From Hyphomicrobiales bacterium (lineage in GTDB: Bacteria; Pseudomonadota; Alphaproteobacteria; Rhizobiales; Rhizobiaceae): DNA of 64,000 nt. This document shows positions 44,527 to 56,300 of this stretch, one piece after another. Below the pieces are notes generated by a model. It ran no database searches. It saw only the letters and a list, made by a program, of their open reading frames with translations, and was not told the DNA's origin. Made by a program: the position numbers and the translations under genes. The stretch spans positions 62,001 through 126,000 of the forward strand of contig UBYA01000007.1 in NCBI GenBank assembly GCA_900469615.1, in the 5' to 3' direction. Numbering within the stretch: position 1 is the first letter of the stretch; every line of letters starts with the position of its first letter.

Positions 44527-47500
44527 TCGCCATACCCCCCTAACTCGCCGTCGCTCTCCCGCTCATCGTCATCCGTGACGAGGTCTGGCGGAGCAGCGCC
44601 AACATCAGCAAAGCACGTTTCCAAATCATCCCGGTGTTTGTGCCGGGTAATCAATTGAAGCGGAAGATCGAAGTCACCATCAAACCGATGGTCGTCTCCC
44701 AGATGTCTCGTTACGAAATCACAGATCGTCCGACTAGCTTCCGTGTCCGGCCGCTCGCGAACCTCAGCGCCCAATTCATTCAACAGGACGCGGACACGCT
44801 TGGATGGAGCCCAAACATAAGGAATCATCAGATGCTCATCGCAAGACGCATAGGCACCGTGCCGCACCATTTCACGAATCATCCAGTTCATACCGATACC
44901 GAGAGAACGGTTAATAGGGGCAGCCTCGATGGAAAGACGCATGGCCGGTGGCCAGTAGCTCGGCTGCAAGGCGCCATTGAGAGAAATGACGCCATGCTCT
45001 TCGATAATTCTCGGTAGCTTGACCGTAACCTCGCGATACTCGTCCAACCAGCGGGCAATGGAATACAGATCGACGAATGTCCGTCGCCACATCAGATATT
45101 GCTGATCGAAATGATAGGGTGCGCTCCAGCGTTCTAGCCGTTCAAGCCATGAGTGCACCTCATCGGGCGGCCGCGACTCGGACAGTTCTTGCCACCAGCC
45201 TTCTCTGAAGCCGGCTTCGACAAAGCTCTTGTGTTGCTCGTCCTGCGCTCTGCCAAATGACTGAAAGCAGGCCAAGGCGAACATCGTAAACCATGCCGTG
45301 CGATCCTGTGACCCCCGAAGCTGCGACGGCGAGAAATCCCTTGGGTAGGCCCTCTCCACGTATGCGGCGCGGAGGCTAGAGCCCTCGGCGCGCCACCATG
45401 AGTGGATTGCCGTTAGAACCGTTGCAGGCTCAGGTGGGGGAGCCTGAATAGACATTGGCGACAAGAAGGCATCTCTGCCCTGGATGGCGTACAGGAGATC
45501 GTCCTTTTCCTTCTCCGTCCATCCGGAGAGCAGCGGGCTGATCCGCAACTGTGACGAAGGCCAAGGTAGCCAGCCGGGTCGCTGGCGGCCGATCTCATCA
45601 CCCAATTCCCGGCCTTGGCGCCCCTCAATGACGTATCGGAGCGCTGCCGCTTGCCGGTCTTGGTCGTCGTCCGGGATTTCCGCTGTCCAGCCCCGGAGAT
45701 CACGCGCTTGAGGGCCGAAGCCCGTTCGTTCGCGGGCGACTCGGAAAAACTCCAGTGCCGCGCCTGTGTATTGCCTGTCCAGCAGATGCTTCGCGGGCGC
45801 AAATGCGCACAACCTGAGCTCTTCGGGGTCCTCGGCGGCCTCGGGACTAGGAAGCTGGGCTATCCGCCAAGCCCCATCCTGTGCGAGGAACAATGCCTGC
45901 CTGGAAACGTCCAGAATTTCGTGAAGCTCGTTATCAAGCGGCGCTTCCCGAATAGATTGTGATGTAAGGGCAAGGCCGAGGGCTTTCGCCAAATCTGCAC
46001 TGACATGCTTGTCCTCGCCGATCTGCTGGCGGAGAAGGCTCGAAAAGCGAAGGGGGCGAATATTCCCGAAACCGAGCTTGCGCAATTGCCCAGCTATATC
46101 GGATGATACCGTTCGGTCTCGTAGCTCCGTGGTGGCCGGCCAATCCTGTACTTTGGCGAGCATGGAAAGATCCGATAACGCGCCATCAACGAAAAAGGCC
46201 GCTTGCGACGCCTTTATCAACTCAGCGAATGGAGGCGGCAGGAGGGTCGGCACGACCTGGCGCTGTTCTATGAGGTGGCCATATCCCCGACCATCGGCGT
46301 GCAGGTGCCGGGCGAGACCGTCGTCGAAATCCGGCGCGAGAACATCGAATAGGCGGGACCAGAAGGTGCTCCACGCCGCCGTTCTAGAAGTGTCCGAGCC
46401 ATCCAGGTCAAGGCTTTCCGCGAACCCGCGCCAGTCGGCGTCCGCGAGATCGTGCAATTTCAGAAGGCGGTCCCCTAATGTCCGTCCTAGTGTTCGGAAT
46501 CTCTCCGTCTGATCAACAATCGAGCCGGCCAGTCCTGTCCGTCCTGGATCGACAGCAAAAGGACCGTTGAGCAGCCAGCCAGAGCGAGACGGCACCTCAA
46601 GCGGGGCCAGGTTCCAGAGTCGATTTAGATCGTCGGGAAATCTAACTGGTCCGGCAGCGCCAATATGCAGTAGAAGGGCAAACCCGAACGACAGATCGAA
46701 CCGCAGGGCACGCTCGCGCCGTCCGCCTGACACGGAAATGACCCTGATCTGGCTCTCGCCGAGAAGCGGCAAAGACGTGCAATCTACGCTCGTGGGAACG
46801 TCGCCATCGATCTCGATGCGGCGAATGGTGCGGGCGAAGGCAGGTAACCACGTCACGGCGGATTTAAACGCCGCCATCGCATCAGCGCCTTTGTCAGTCG
46901 TATCTGCTAAAAGGGGAACTTCGATAACGGTCGCCTTTCGACCGCCTGCGGCCTTTCGTGCCTCCGCTATGTCGATGCCTTCCGGCCATGGCGTCGGCAA
47001 AAAGCCGCCGACCGTGCGTAAGGCGATGAAGCCGCTGGCGATGCCGATGCCGTCCGACAGCACATGGACGCTCTTGAAGCCCAAGCCAAACTTGCCGGTG
47101 AGATCGTCTCCGGGGCGTTTCTCGGAGAAATTCATCAGCAGCATATTGAGCAGGTCCCGGTCGTGGCCGGCGCGACGCCCCTCCTCCGCGTCATGCCCCA
47201 TGTGATTGATCGGGCGGCCCCAATGAACAACACGAAATCCACCTGGGCCGCCCGGTAGCTGCTCCACCCGGAAACAGGCGTCCGATGTAGTTTCACAATG
47301 CTGCCGATAGGCATCGTCGGCGTTCTGGAAAAGCTCGAAGAGAACCCGGCTGGCGGAATATCCGAAATCTCCAATCTTGGCACGAACTGCAGACAGAAGC
47401 TCGGCTGCCAGCGTGCTGTCGGATACTTTTTTCCATAGCTCCGCTTTCAGTTCTTCCATCTTCTGAGCCGATGCGGAAAGGTGATTGAGGTGGCTTTCCT

Positions 47501-50500
47501 CAGCTTGATATTCGCGTAGCGCCTTCTGTGTGAGGTAGTCAGTGGGGAGCTTCAACTCAGCGAGAATCGTTGGGAGCCGGTCCCGAAGCAACCGTTCAGT
47601 TTCCTCAATCGTCGATTGATCTACCTTAACCGCCCTGTCCAACACTTTCCGCAACGCCGCACGCTGGCTTTCCATGCCGAGCCACAGACAGTCCGCCGCG
47701 ACTGTCTCGACAAAGCGCCGGAAGATGCCGCTGGCTTCTTTCTGACCATATACGCTCGGATCGACGTCCCTGACTGGCAGCGTGATCAATGACCGCACTT
47801 TATTATCGGTGCCCCAGATGCGCTCATGGCTCTTGTGCAAATTCCCAACGAGAATTCCGTTCCCAGGAACACCCAACGGTGCGTCGAACACGTCCCCCGA
47901 CAGGGCCACCGCGTGCACATGCTCGCCCGCAACTAGCTCGATCAAGAAACGGCGTTGATCGACCTCGTCCGCCAACGCGTTCGGGTAGAGGATTTCTCTG
48001 GGAAAGTGATTGTCCAGGTCGGCCCAAAGGGTATCGACATCGGCGGTCGCGTCGATCACCCATTCGTTAGCCAGGTGCCGGAAAGCCTCGCTCCGGCCGA
48101 TCAGTCCGAGATAGACGATCACTAGGTCAGACGGTACGCGCCCCCGCCATGGGCCGAGGAACGACCGATGCTGGTCTGCCCACTGGGCGTCCAATGCGGC
48201 CAGGTCGACATTCCCGATCTCCCCCCGGCGATGATCGGTCGGAGACGAGTCATGAACTTCATATCCGGCGCCACGCCTCTCGACAGGTGATGCCTCACGC
48301 TTTCCAAGCGTGGATGCGTAGTCCCGCGCCAACACATAATTCGGATCGAGCCCGTCACCGCCTTGGACGACCTCCCGGCCGCTGCGCCAGTTTCCGGCCT
48401 CGGTAGGAACCAGCGTTCCGCCGAACACTCGACGGCGGCTTTCTTCCGGCCAACGCGTGACGATATTGAATCCGTGGCGATAGACCCTGCGGGCCGCCTC
48501 GCCTCTCCGCCCGTTTTCCTCCGCCAACGCCGCGAGGTAGTCGAGGTGGATTCCCGCCAAATCAGCGTCGGAGGACTGCATCTCCGCGAAAGCGGCGACA
48601 ACTTGCATCGTGTCGCCGCGATCAGTTTCCGAGGTCAGAACCGCCGCCAGCAGCGGCCAACCCGGCAACCCGACATCGCCTCCGTCTTTCGCCAAGATCG
48701 CGAAATCGTCTATTGGAAGGTCATCAGCCGTTCCAAGGCAACCGATGATCCCCCCATCATCGACCATCAGCGCCAGGGCCTCATATGACGAGCGCCTGTC
48801 CGGCAGAACCCATCTTATAAGCTGATCGAAGCCGCGATGCGCGCGCACGTCGATGGCCAGCCTTGCAGCGGGTAAAAACGGGGGCGTCTCTCCATTATTT
48901 AAGAGAAGTACTCGTGCCGCTTCATCGACCGCTGGTGGAAGTGCGAGGATATCCAGCGGCTTGACCGGGTGACCATCGGCAAAAAGCCAAGACCTGACGC
49001 GCAGTCTTTCAATTATGGGTCCATCGGGCGGAGATTGCAACCCGGCGAACGCGTCCAGTATCACGCCACGAAGGCTGTGTGGATCACTGCAACTAAGCGC
49101 AACATCAATCTGGCTTTCCGGCGACCATGCCCCAATAAGCTGTCCTTGCCGTTCCCGAGCCTTCTGGCTTTGGCATGGCCGGACGATAGAAACGACTGCC
49201 CGCAACGGTTCAGGCACAGGCCATTCTTTCGTTTCGCGAAAGATGCCCTTTCCAGCCCCAACTGTCCCGTCCTGCCTTTCATGGATAGGCAATAGGATCA
49301 GCAGATCATCGGGCAGTCCGGCCTCAAGGATGGCTTCCCGCTCTGATACATCAGGGCTGAGTTGCTCGATGGCGGCGATATGCTTCTCGAACAACGCTTC
49401 CAGATTGGTCGCGTCGAGCACCTCAATACGAAGATGGTTTCGTTGCGTCCTAGACAGCCCGTCAGCAATGCCGGTCGGGACAAGAAATTCGTTTTGGCTC
49501 CGGCTAATCAGAACCGTGGCAATCCGCTCTATCCGTTTTTGATTCGGATCGAGCGTCCAAAGTTTCGATACTGAGTATCCCGCTTCACGAATACCGACGC
49601 AGAGGCGCCTAGCGGCTGCTGGATCGTCTTTATTGTCGGCTCCAATCTCATCGAGTAGCCGTTGGCGGGCGTTCTCTGGGCCAAAGCTCATGGCTTTATT
49701 GATGAGCGAGAGAGCAGCCTCCTTGCCCGCCGACTGAAGTGCGAGCTTTGCTTCATCTCGAAGGAGTGGCGTCGCGCCGCTGTCCACGATCAGTGGGGAT
49801 ACGTCCGGTAATGCCTCCACGATCAAAGGCAGCCATGTGTTCGCCTGAGGCGAACTTACGAACAAGAGTCCGGCTCCGGCGCGTTCAACGAGCGTCTGGA
49901 GCGATAGCACAACTGGGCCCTGGACACGGACATCCCGCACCCGCAGAACCTTGATGGATGCGAAATCACGGTCACGCGCCAGTTCGGAGATATTCCGCTC
50001 GGCCTGAGCGAGCAGCGCCAACGCGGCGGTCGCTGCTTGATCCGCCTGATCGCCTTCAATCAGTGGCTCAAGTGCGGTGAGCAACGCCTTGAGATCGTTG
50101 TCGGATAGCCGTGGAGGGCGTCGCCCATCATCGAGCCATTCGCCGCGAACGGGCAGGATATTCGCAGGGGCAGACACCAGCGCGCGCAGGACCTGCCGGT
50201 TTTCGACAGATGGGGGAAGCGGGAACAACGCGCCATCTGGAACATGGGCAAGAACCAATTTAATAAGTTCGGACGGAGCGAGCGCCTGAGTTCCCGCCAT
50301 GGCCGCGCGCAAGGCCGCGACCATATGCGCCCCGATCGCGGAATACAGGGCATCGCCGAGCATCGCCATATCGAGGAAATCGACGAGAAGTCGCGCGAGA
50401 TCGCGCGCTTGGAATGCACGCGGCGAAAGTCCGGAAAATACCGTGCCGAGGTCTGCCCCGGTCCAGCGTATCGGCTGCGCACTCAGCGCCGCGCGGGGAT

Positions 50501-52034
50501 CAACGACGAGGTGAGCATCGTTTGAATCGGCCCATGCGCCGATGGGGCCAAACAAATCCACAATCCGTTGAGGGGTATCCGCCACCGAGGCCGGCAGCGG
50601 CCGGAGGGTGCCCCCCGACGGAACGACACGCCAAACTATGGCCGACCCGTCGAGCACACGCACCAACGCATGTTGTCGGCAAATGGCGTCGCGGTTGCGC
50701 CGAAACCAGTCATGACGTGCGAGCGCCAAAACAACCTGAGTGAGTTCCGACGATGTCACCATCGCCTTGCCAAGCGCGTCTCTCAGCAGAGCCGGCAGGA
50801 GCGGAAGAACCACGGAGTCACGAAGTTCGCCATTCCACGCGCGACGCAACGCCGTAGCATCGACAGGCACGCCAGTTTCGACACCAGCGTTAAGCCCTTC
50901 GATCTGTCGTCGGCCACTGTCGAGGAAGAAATAGCCGTGCAGAAGGAGGCGAAATTGGCCGAGCTCACCACCGTCGTCGAGCGGGATGACGATACTGGAC
51001 TCATCGGAGATCGGCAGGAACACAGCCCAAGAAATGCGTAGCTGCGCCGGCTTGGTGTGCGCAGTTCCCTTGTGGGGGATACGCATCAGAGTCGCGGCCC
51101 CGTGCGGCTCTCCCTTTTCCGGAACGGGTTGTGGGCTCGAAACGGTTATCGTTTGCGGCCAATGCGGGGTGCGTCTCAGTTCCGCAAGACGGCCGTCAAT
51201 GCCCACCGTTTCAAGCCCGACAAATGACGCTGTTGATCTCTCTGGCGTAGCTTCGATCTTGCCGCCAAAGGCGTGAACGCCCTCGCCCAAACGGTTCGGC
51301 CCAACGAAACGACCCTGCGCTACGTTGAGTTTCAACCTGCTGCGAGGTTCACCGTTTTCTAGAATTTCAATCAAACTCATGTGGCGCAGCGTCGTCAGGA
51401 CAGCCTGCAAATCGTCAGGTCGGATGAGTTCCCTGATCGTCTCTGATGCCGATGGCATATTGCTGGAAAAACCAACCCCTGGGGCTGGTTGAATACCATC
51501 CCGGCGCAGCGGCAGCCAAAGAACGAGGCAGCGATCTGGGAAGTCTGAGACGACCTTACCTCCCAAAAATCCGACATCGGCAGGCTCGAGATCCTCCCAC
51601 TGCCGACTGATATTGCCTGCTACATCCACTTTCAGGAACGGGTTGACGACCGTGCTGAAGGCATCGCCGTCTTCCCTTCGGGCGTATACGATAAACGCAT
51701 CGCAGAGGTGAAACACGGCCTTCTGGCCGAAACCAAACTTACCGATCGCCGCATTGTCGGCGGCTTTGCTACTCTCGCCAAAAGACGTAATTCCGCTCTC
51801 GTCCTGCCTGCGGAAGAAGCCATCATTCACCACCAAGAGACCCGGCCCACGCAGCAGCGGATTCACCGCGTTTGGCCAGCCAGGCAGTGCGTCGAGCCTG
51901 AATCGTTGGGCTTGCGCATCGTCGGCGTTTTGCAGCAACTCCTTGAGGATTGGATAGCCGGAATCGTACCGATCCTGCAGATTGCTCTTGATCTGGTTAA
52001 CAATCGAGATTGGAGAAATGTGAAAATCAGGCAT
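44523..52034 (-). CDS. Giant protein with two sacsin/Hsp90-like GHKL ATPase modules
   Basis: About 2503 residues. Module 1 is at the extreme N-terminus: E32-x-x-x-N36-A-D-D (KELLQNADDAQ), LLVVNDG (Asp71) and the lid I-G-K-F-G-F-G-Q-K-A-V-F-H (residues 97-109). Module 2 repeats the fold near residues 1550-1680: FELFQNADDAY (Glu1567, Asn1571), then HWGRPINH, which differs from the usual Asp-x-Gly, and GKFGLGFKSVH (1647-1657). The roughly 1100 residues between and 850 after are not recognised. The ATG at 52034 (MPDFHISPIS) overlaps mcrC by eight bases; a GTG at 52061 is also in frame but less likely. No nuclease motif noticed. The role is unknown; ATP-driven clamp or sensor behaviour is inference. 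Confidence 0.85.
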   Translation of the reverse strand: MPDFHISPISIVNQIKSNLQDRYDSGYPILKELLQNADDAQAQRFRLDALPGWPNAVNPLLRGPGLLVVNDGFFRRQDESGITSFGESSKAADNAAIGKFGFGQKAVFHLCDAFIVYARREDGDAFSTVVNPFLKVDVAGNISRQWEDLEPADVGFLGGKVVSDFPDRCLVLWLPLRRDGIQPAPGVGFSSNMPSASETIRELIRPDDLQAVLTTLRHMSLIEILENGEPRSRLKLNVAQGRFVGPNRLGEGVHAFGGKIEATPERSTASFVGLETVGIDGRLAELRRTPHWPQTITVSSPQPVPEKGEPHGAATLMRIPHKGTAHTKPAQLRISWAVFLPISDESSIVIPLDDGGELGQFRLLLHGYFFLDSGRRQIEGLNAGVETGVPVDATALRRAWNGELRDSVVLPLLPALLRDALGKAMVTSSELTQVVLALARHDWFRRNRDAICRQHALVRVLDGSAIVWRVVPSGGTLRPLPASVADTPQRIVDLFGPIGAWADSNDAHLVVDPRAALSAQPIRWTGADLGTVFSGLSPRAFQARDLARLLVDFLDMAMLGDALYSAIGAHMVAALRAAMAGTQALAPSELIKLVLAHVPDGALFPLPPSVENRQVLRALVSAPANILPVRGEWLDDGRRPPRLSDNDLKALLTALEPLIEGDQADQAATAALALLAQAERNISELARDRDFASIKVLRVRDVRVQGPVVLSLQTLVERAGAGLLFVSSPQANTWLPLIVEALPDVSPLIVDSGATPLLRDEAKLALQSAGKEAALSLINKAMSFGPENARQRLLDEIGADNKDDPAAARRLCVGIREAGYSVSKLWTLDPNQKRIERIATVLISRSQNEFLVPTGIADGLSRTQRNHLRIEVLDATNLEALFEKHIAAIEQLSPDVSEREAILEAGLPDDLLILLPIHERQDGTVGAGKGIFRETKEWPVPEPLRAVVSIVRPCQSQKARERQGQLIGAWSPESQIDVALSCSDPHSLRGVILDAFAGLQSPPDGPIIERLRVRSWLFADGHPVKPLDILALPPAVDEAARVLLLNNGETPPFLPAARLAIDVRAHRGFDQLIRWVLPDRRSSYEALALMVDDGGIIGCLGTADDLPIDDFAILAKDGGDVGLPGWPLLAAVLTSETDRGDTMQVVAAFAEMQSSDADLAGIHLDYLAALAEENGRRGEAARRVYRHGFNIVTRWPEESRRRVFGGTLVPTEAGNWRSGREVVQGGDGLDPNYVLARDYASTLGKREASPVERRGAGYEVHDSSPTDHRRGEIGNVDLAALDAQWADQHRSFLGPWRGRVPSDLVIVYLGLIGRSEAFRHLANEWVIDATADVDTLWADLDNHFPREILYPNALADEVDQRRFLIELVAGEHVHAVALSGDVFDAPLGVPGNGILVGNLHKSHERIWGTDNKVRSLITLPVRDVDPSVYGQKEASGIFRRFVETVAADCLWLGMESQRAALRKVLDRAVKVDQSTIEETERLLRDRLPTILAELKLPTDYLTQKALREYQAEESHLNHLSASAQKMEELKAELWKKVSDSTLAAELLSAVRAKIGDFGYSASRVLFELFQNADDAYRQHCETTSDACFRVEQLPGGPGGFRVVHWGRPINHMGHDAEEGRRAGHDRDLLNMLLMNFSEKRPGDDLTGKFGLGFKSVHVLSDGIGIASGFIALRTVGGFLPTPWPEGIDIAEARKAAGGRKATVIEVPLLADTTDKGADAMAAFKSAVTWLPAFARTIRRIEIDGDVPTSVDCTSLPLLGESQIRVISVSGGRRERALRFDLSFGFALLLHIGAAGPVRFPDDLNRLWNLAPLEVPSRSGWLLNGPFAVDPGRTGLAGSIVDQTERFRTLGRTLGDRLLKLHDLADADWRGFAESLDLDGSDTSRTAAWSTFWSRLFDVLAPDFDDGLARHLHADGRGYGHLIEQRQVVPTLLPPPFAELIKASQAAFFVDGALSDLSMLAKVQDWPATTELRDRTVSSDIAGQLRKLGFGNIRPLRFSSLLRQQIGEDKHVSADLAKALGLALTSQSIREAPLDNELHEILDVSRQALFLAQDGAWRIAQLPSPEAAEDPEELRLCAFAPAKHLLDRQYTGAALEFFRVARERTGFGPQARDLRGWTAEIPDDDQDRQAAALRYVIEGRQGRELGDEIGRQRPGWLPWPSSQLRISPLLSGWTEKEKDDLLYAIQGRDAFLSPMSIQAPPPEPATVLTAIHSWWRAEGSSLRAAYVERAYPRDFSPSQLRGSQDRTAWFTMFALACFQSFGRAQDEQHKSFVEAGFREGWWQELSESRPPDEVHSWLERLERWSAPYHFDQQYLMWRRTFVDLYSIARWLDEYREVTVKLPRIIEEHGVISLNGALQPSYWPPAMRLSIEAAPINRSLGIGMNWMIREMVRHGAYASCDEHLMIPYVWAPSKRVRVLLNELGAEVRERPDTEASRTICDFVTRHLGDDHRFDGDFDLPLQLITRHKHRDDLETCFADVGAAPPDLVTDDDERESDGELGGYGE

Positions 52035-53343
52035 AGGCGTAGTCCACTTTCGGCTCTTCACTCAAGAGCAGCCGCCTGAGCCGCGTCAGTATATCGGTGC
52101 CGTTCGCCACGTCGATGCTCGCAGTCTCCAGGCTGGTTTGATGTCCCGTGATTCGATGACGCGCATGAACCAAATCTTCTGGGCCAAGGCCCATGTGATG
52201 GGGATAGAGCAACGTCAAGCGCGGAGCACGATAGAGCTGCGCGTACGCCATCATCTGATAGACGTCCGCTTGCGAAACCCCTTGCTTGGGGTCATCGATC
52301 CGAGAGGAAATTCGCTTCCACTTGGTGTCGATGACGTGGGTGATCGCGGTGCCTCGGCGAATCAGGATGTCGGGCTTGGTCTGGAAGAGCCCTCTCTCGC
52401 TATCCTGGGCGCTCAGGCAGAACAGGCGCCCGCCTTGCAACGAGACGGTGAGCCCGGTTCCCGCCAGTGCTCGAGCAATCAACCGCCCGACATACTCTTC
52501 GAACAGCGCGTTCATCTCGAAAAGCATCGCTGTGCCTTGACCTGCGCCACCCGTGGTCGTCTGATAGCGGTCCTGCAAAAATAGTCGGGCCATAGCGAAG
52601 AGGTCCTGCCATGACCGATTGGTGCGATCGATGACAACCTCATCCCAGCGCAACCCTGAAAGCGGCACATCGACGATGTCGGCATAGACGAAGGCCAACT
52701 CGCGCAGGCGTTGCTGGTTGGCACTGCGCCGCGAGACGCGAAGAAGGCGAAGCACCGCCGCCTTCATGATCCGGTTCAGCGCGATGTCTTCGGACAACAG
52801 ATCGAACCGACAGGCAAGGCGCGAGGGGTTGATCGCATGGTGAGTGAACTGGCGGGTAATATCGAGCTGGCCACGCAAGTTAGGCAAGTCCTCCTCGTGA
52901 TCGATATATCGGCGCGGCATCCCCTTGCGCAGGGCCGCGGTCAGCTTTTCGCAAAATATGCGGATCAGGATTTCGAGAAGTGTCTCGCGCTGCCAGGCAA
53001 GATCAGTGATGACGCCCAAGTCAATCTTGAGATCAAACGCGACAGCCAGCATATGGACCAAGCGTTTACGGATCGCTGCGTTCTGATGATCGGGCGTTTC
53101 ACCGGGCACCACGTCGATCTTTGGCAGTATCTCCAGGCTTGCATCGCCTGCGGCAAGAATCCCGACCACACCACGAGCGCGTAGGGCCTGCCGACCATGT
53201 TCGAGCACCCCGCTCCCGCCGCGGCCAGCAAAGACCGAACGCGCCGCTAGACCCGCCAGCCGGTCGGCATGGTGGACCGGGATCTGCCCCTCGCCGTCCC
53301 CGTAGGCGAGCTTGTCCCATTCTCGAACCGTATAGGCGGGCAT
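52027..53343 (-). CDS. mcrC: McrC-type endonuclease subunit
   Basis: Nuclease partner of McrB, 438 residues. The McrC N-terminal region includes GRQALRARGVVGILAAGDASLEILPKID. The central helical part has RRYIDHEEDLPNLRGQLDITRQF, the R-G-x-L/I segment typical of McrC, and FEMNALFEEYVG. The PD-(D/E)xK core reads K-P-D325-I-L-I and I-D339-T-K341, so the catalytic residues are intact. Its ATG overlaps the mcrB stop (one shared base, ATGA arrangement), and its 3' end overlaps the giant GHKL gene. Confidence 0.92.
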   Translation of the reverse strand: MPAYTVREWDKLAYGDGEGQIPVHHADRLAGLAARSVFAGRGGSGVLEHGRQALRARGVVGILAAGDASLEILPKIDVVPGETPDHQNAAIRKRLVHMLAVAFDLKIDLGVITDLAWQRETLLEILIRIFCEKLTAALRKGMPRRYIDHEEDLPNLRGQLDITRQFTHHAINPSRLACRFDLLSEDIALNRIMKAAVLRLLRVSRRSANQQRLRELAFVYADIVDVPLSGLRWDEVVIDRTNRSWQDLFAMARLFLQDRYQTTTGGAGQGTAMLFEMNALFEEYVGRLIARALAGTGLTVSLQGGRLFCLSAQDSERGLFQTKPDILIRRGTAITHVIDTKWKRISSRIDDPKQGVSQADVYQMMAYAQLYRAPRLTLLYPHHMGLGPEDLVHARHRITGHQTSLETASIDVANGTDILTRLRRLLLSEEPKVDYAYA

Positions 53344-56300
53344 CAGGCTGCGAAATCCGAGAAGTCGAAACTGGCCTTAACACTCCAGCGCCACTTGTCC
53401 CCGCCCAGTTCCTCGTCGACGAAGCCGGCCGGTGCCTTTAGCCTTTTTGCTTCGAGGAAATGGGCGCCGTTGGCACCGTTGGTACTATCGTTATCGCCGA
53501 GTACAGCAGCGACTTTCGACCAATCCTCATAGAAATACTCCGCCAGAAGCGGGATTATCTTGTGGCGCATGACGTCCTCAACATCAGCCCGGTTGCGGCA
53601 GCCGGTGAAATAAGCGTGGCCGATCTGGTGTTCGCGATCGAAGAGAAATTCGATCCGCTCGTTGAGCGTGTGCAGCAGCTTGCACAGATTGATCCCATCG
53701 AAATTTTCGGCGTTAAGCTGCCTTGCCGTTAGCGCCCGGCGCAGTTTCTCCACGTCCGGCATCAGCTCGCAGAAGGTGAAGCGGCGGCGCAAGGCGGTAT
53801 CGAGCAGCGCAATCGAGCGATCCGCCGTATTCATTGTGCCGATAATGTGAAGGTTGGCCGGCACACCGAAGCTGGTACCGGAATAGGGCAGCCGAACCCT
53901 AACCTCGTTTTCGCAGCCGAGCCGCTTGTCGACTTCGAGCAACGTGATCAGCTCGCCGAAGACCTTGGATATATTGGCTCTGTTGATCTCGTCGATGATC
54001 AGGACATGCGGTCGCGCTCCCGCTACTGGGCGCTCGGCATTGGGGTCGATTACCACGGCTTCAAGCGCATCCCAGTCGATCCGGTCTGGATCGAGCCTAT
54101 AGGCCGCCTGGCGGCGAAAATTCCGTGCGTAGAAAGGCCCGCGCTCGGCACCATTGTCATCGCGCCATATCCATTCGACTCGACGCCGATGCGGGTGGAC
54201 CGCTGCATCAGCATCGAAATAATACTCGCCGCTCACACGGCCAAATGCGCGATAGCTGTCGCGGCCATCAGAGATGACAACATAGTCACCTACCTGTAGG
54301 CCGGACCGGAAAGCGTAAAGCATCTCGATGTTGGGGTCCTTGCCGGATGCGTCAGGGTCCTTCTGGTCGTTCCACGCCTTCCGAATTTCCTCGAAATCGT
54401 CGAAGCGCTCGTCGGACCAGTCAATGTCACCACCCCAGCCTAGATGGATCAGCCCGCCATCGAGGCCTTCGCGGATCCGATCTTCCTGACTGCCGCGCTG
54501 GCCGAGAGCGATCTTATAAATTGCGCGCGAGCGGTCGAGCCGCTTGGCCGGCGCATCGCCGGTGTCGAGACGCGCTCTCTCGCTGATGATCTTGAAAACG
54601 CCTGCATGGGGCTTGAGACTGAAGCCACCCGAAGTGCTGGCGACCTCGTCATCACCTTCCTGTTCCAAACTGGTCGTTGGCCGCAGCCCCTCGACGAAAT
54701 CCTCGTAAGAAAAGGACTGATGGAAGGTAACGAACTCGATCCGGCCTTCGCTGGCGAGACGGCGATATTCCATCATCACGGCATCGCGGTTTTCGCGAAG
54801 TGGATCGGCCACCACATCGCCCAAACAGAGCCGCACCGCTTCCCAAGCGGTGGCATAGGTCTTGCCGGTTCCCGGCGGTCCGTAAAGGATGAGATTGGTG
54901 GCAGCGGGCATAGCTGTGGCGGGTGCAATCGTCATGGTCGGGTGCCCTTTTGCCGAGGCGAGCTGATACGTGAAAACGGTGGAACTGCTGGGATTGGGCA
55001 AGGTGTTCGTCGGCGGTGGGACCTGAGCGAGTTGCTGGAATTTCTCGCTCCCGAGCGCGCTACAGATGGCTGGATGCCGGTCGAGCAGTCCCATGTCGCG
55101 GCCGAGATCCCCGGCGCGGATCGCAACCTCGCTGGCGCCCTTCTCACGGGCAGGTTCGACATAATAGTTGCGTGCGCATAGCCGGATGCGGTCGGCATCG
55201 CCGATCAGATGCGCGTACCGCTCTGGCGGCGTGACCGGCGCATCATCGCTATCGACGATGATATAGCCGGCATTGTGGAGTTGGGCGGCGGCATCGGCCT
55301 TCTGTCCCCACCCCCCATTAAGCTGTGTCTTGTCGCGCAGGAACCCAACAATCGGCTTGGACGGGTAAATCCGGCTGGGCCGGTCACGTGTCGAACGGAC
55401 CCAATAGTCACGCGGCTCGCCAAATACATCGAAAATAGAGCTATGCGCCTTCGACTGGCGGTAGCTGTCGTAGGCATCCATCGCCGTCTCGACGGCTTCG
55501 CGCGAAAAGGCCGCCAGGTCCTCGTCCTTATAGTTATGGACGATCCAAAGTGCCCCTTGCACATCTATCATGTCACGCGGTGCCAGGCCTCGATCAGCGA
55601 AAGCGCTTCGAACCGCCTTCATGAAACGCCGTTCGTCGCGATAGGTGTCAGCCATAGACGGATGATCAGGAAACCGGCGACCGACCGCTTCTCGCCAGAG
55701 GTCCTGACGCACGGAGTGGCGGATATAAATGCCATCTTCGGGGGAGAGATGCAGGAACAGGAATTCGGCTATCTGGCGTGCCGGGTCTGGCTTACCGTCT
55801 GGAACCGCTGCGATCCATGCCTGGACGAAAACCTCCAGGGCAGCCGCGTGGCCGTCTGGCGTACCGAGCGCGGCGTCGACCAGCGTTCGCAACGCTGGCC
55901 AGAGCTTTTCGCGATCAGCGTCACCTTTCGACGACATCGGCCAATAGGCGCGCCAATCCAGCAGATTGCTTTTGACGAGTGCGGCGTTGACCGCGTCAGC
56001 CAGCGCCTGATCGGAATCGGCCTGTGTGATCGCGGCCTTCAGCTCGGCTGCGATTTGCAGCTTGTAGGTCCGTTCCGCCTCGTCAAATAGCGGGTCGGGT
56101 CGATCGAAGCGGTCGAGCGCGGGAAAGAAATGACGCAACTGTTCGATCCAGCGCGTGACCGCTGCCGGATTGAGCACCAGTTCATCGTCGGACCGCAACA
56201 GCACGCCGATAAGCCGACTCAAAGACTCAGCGTTGTCTATCCGCACGACAAAGCAGTCAGCATCGCCAAAGGACCAGTCGCGGCTAAGGGCAGAATGCCG

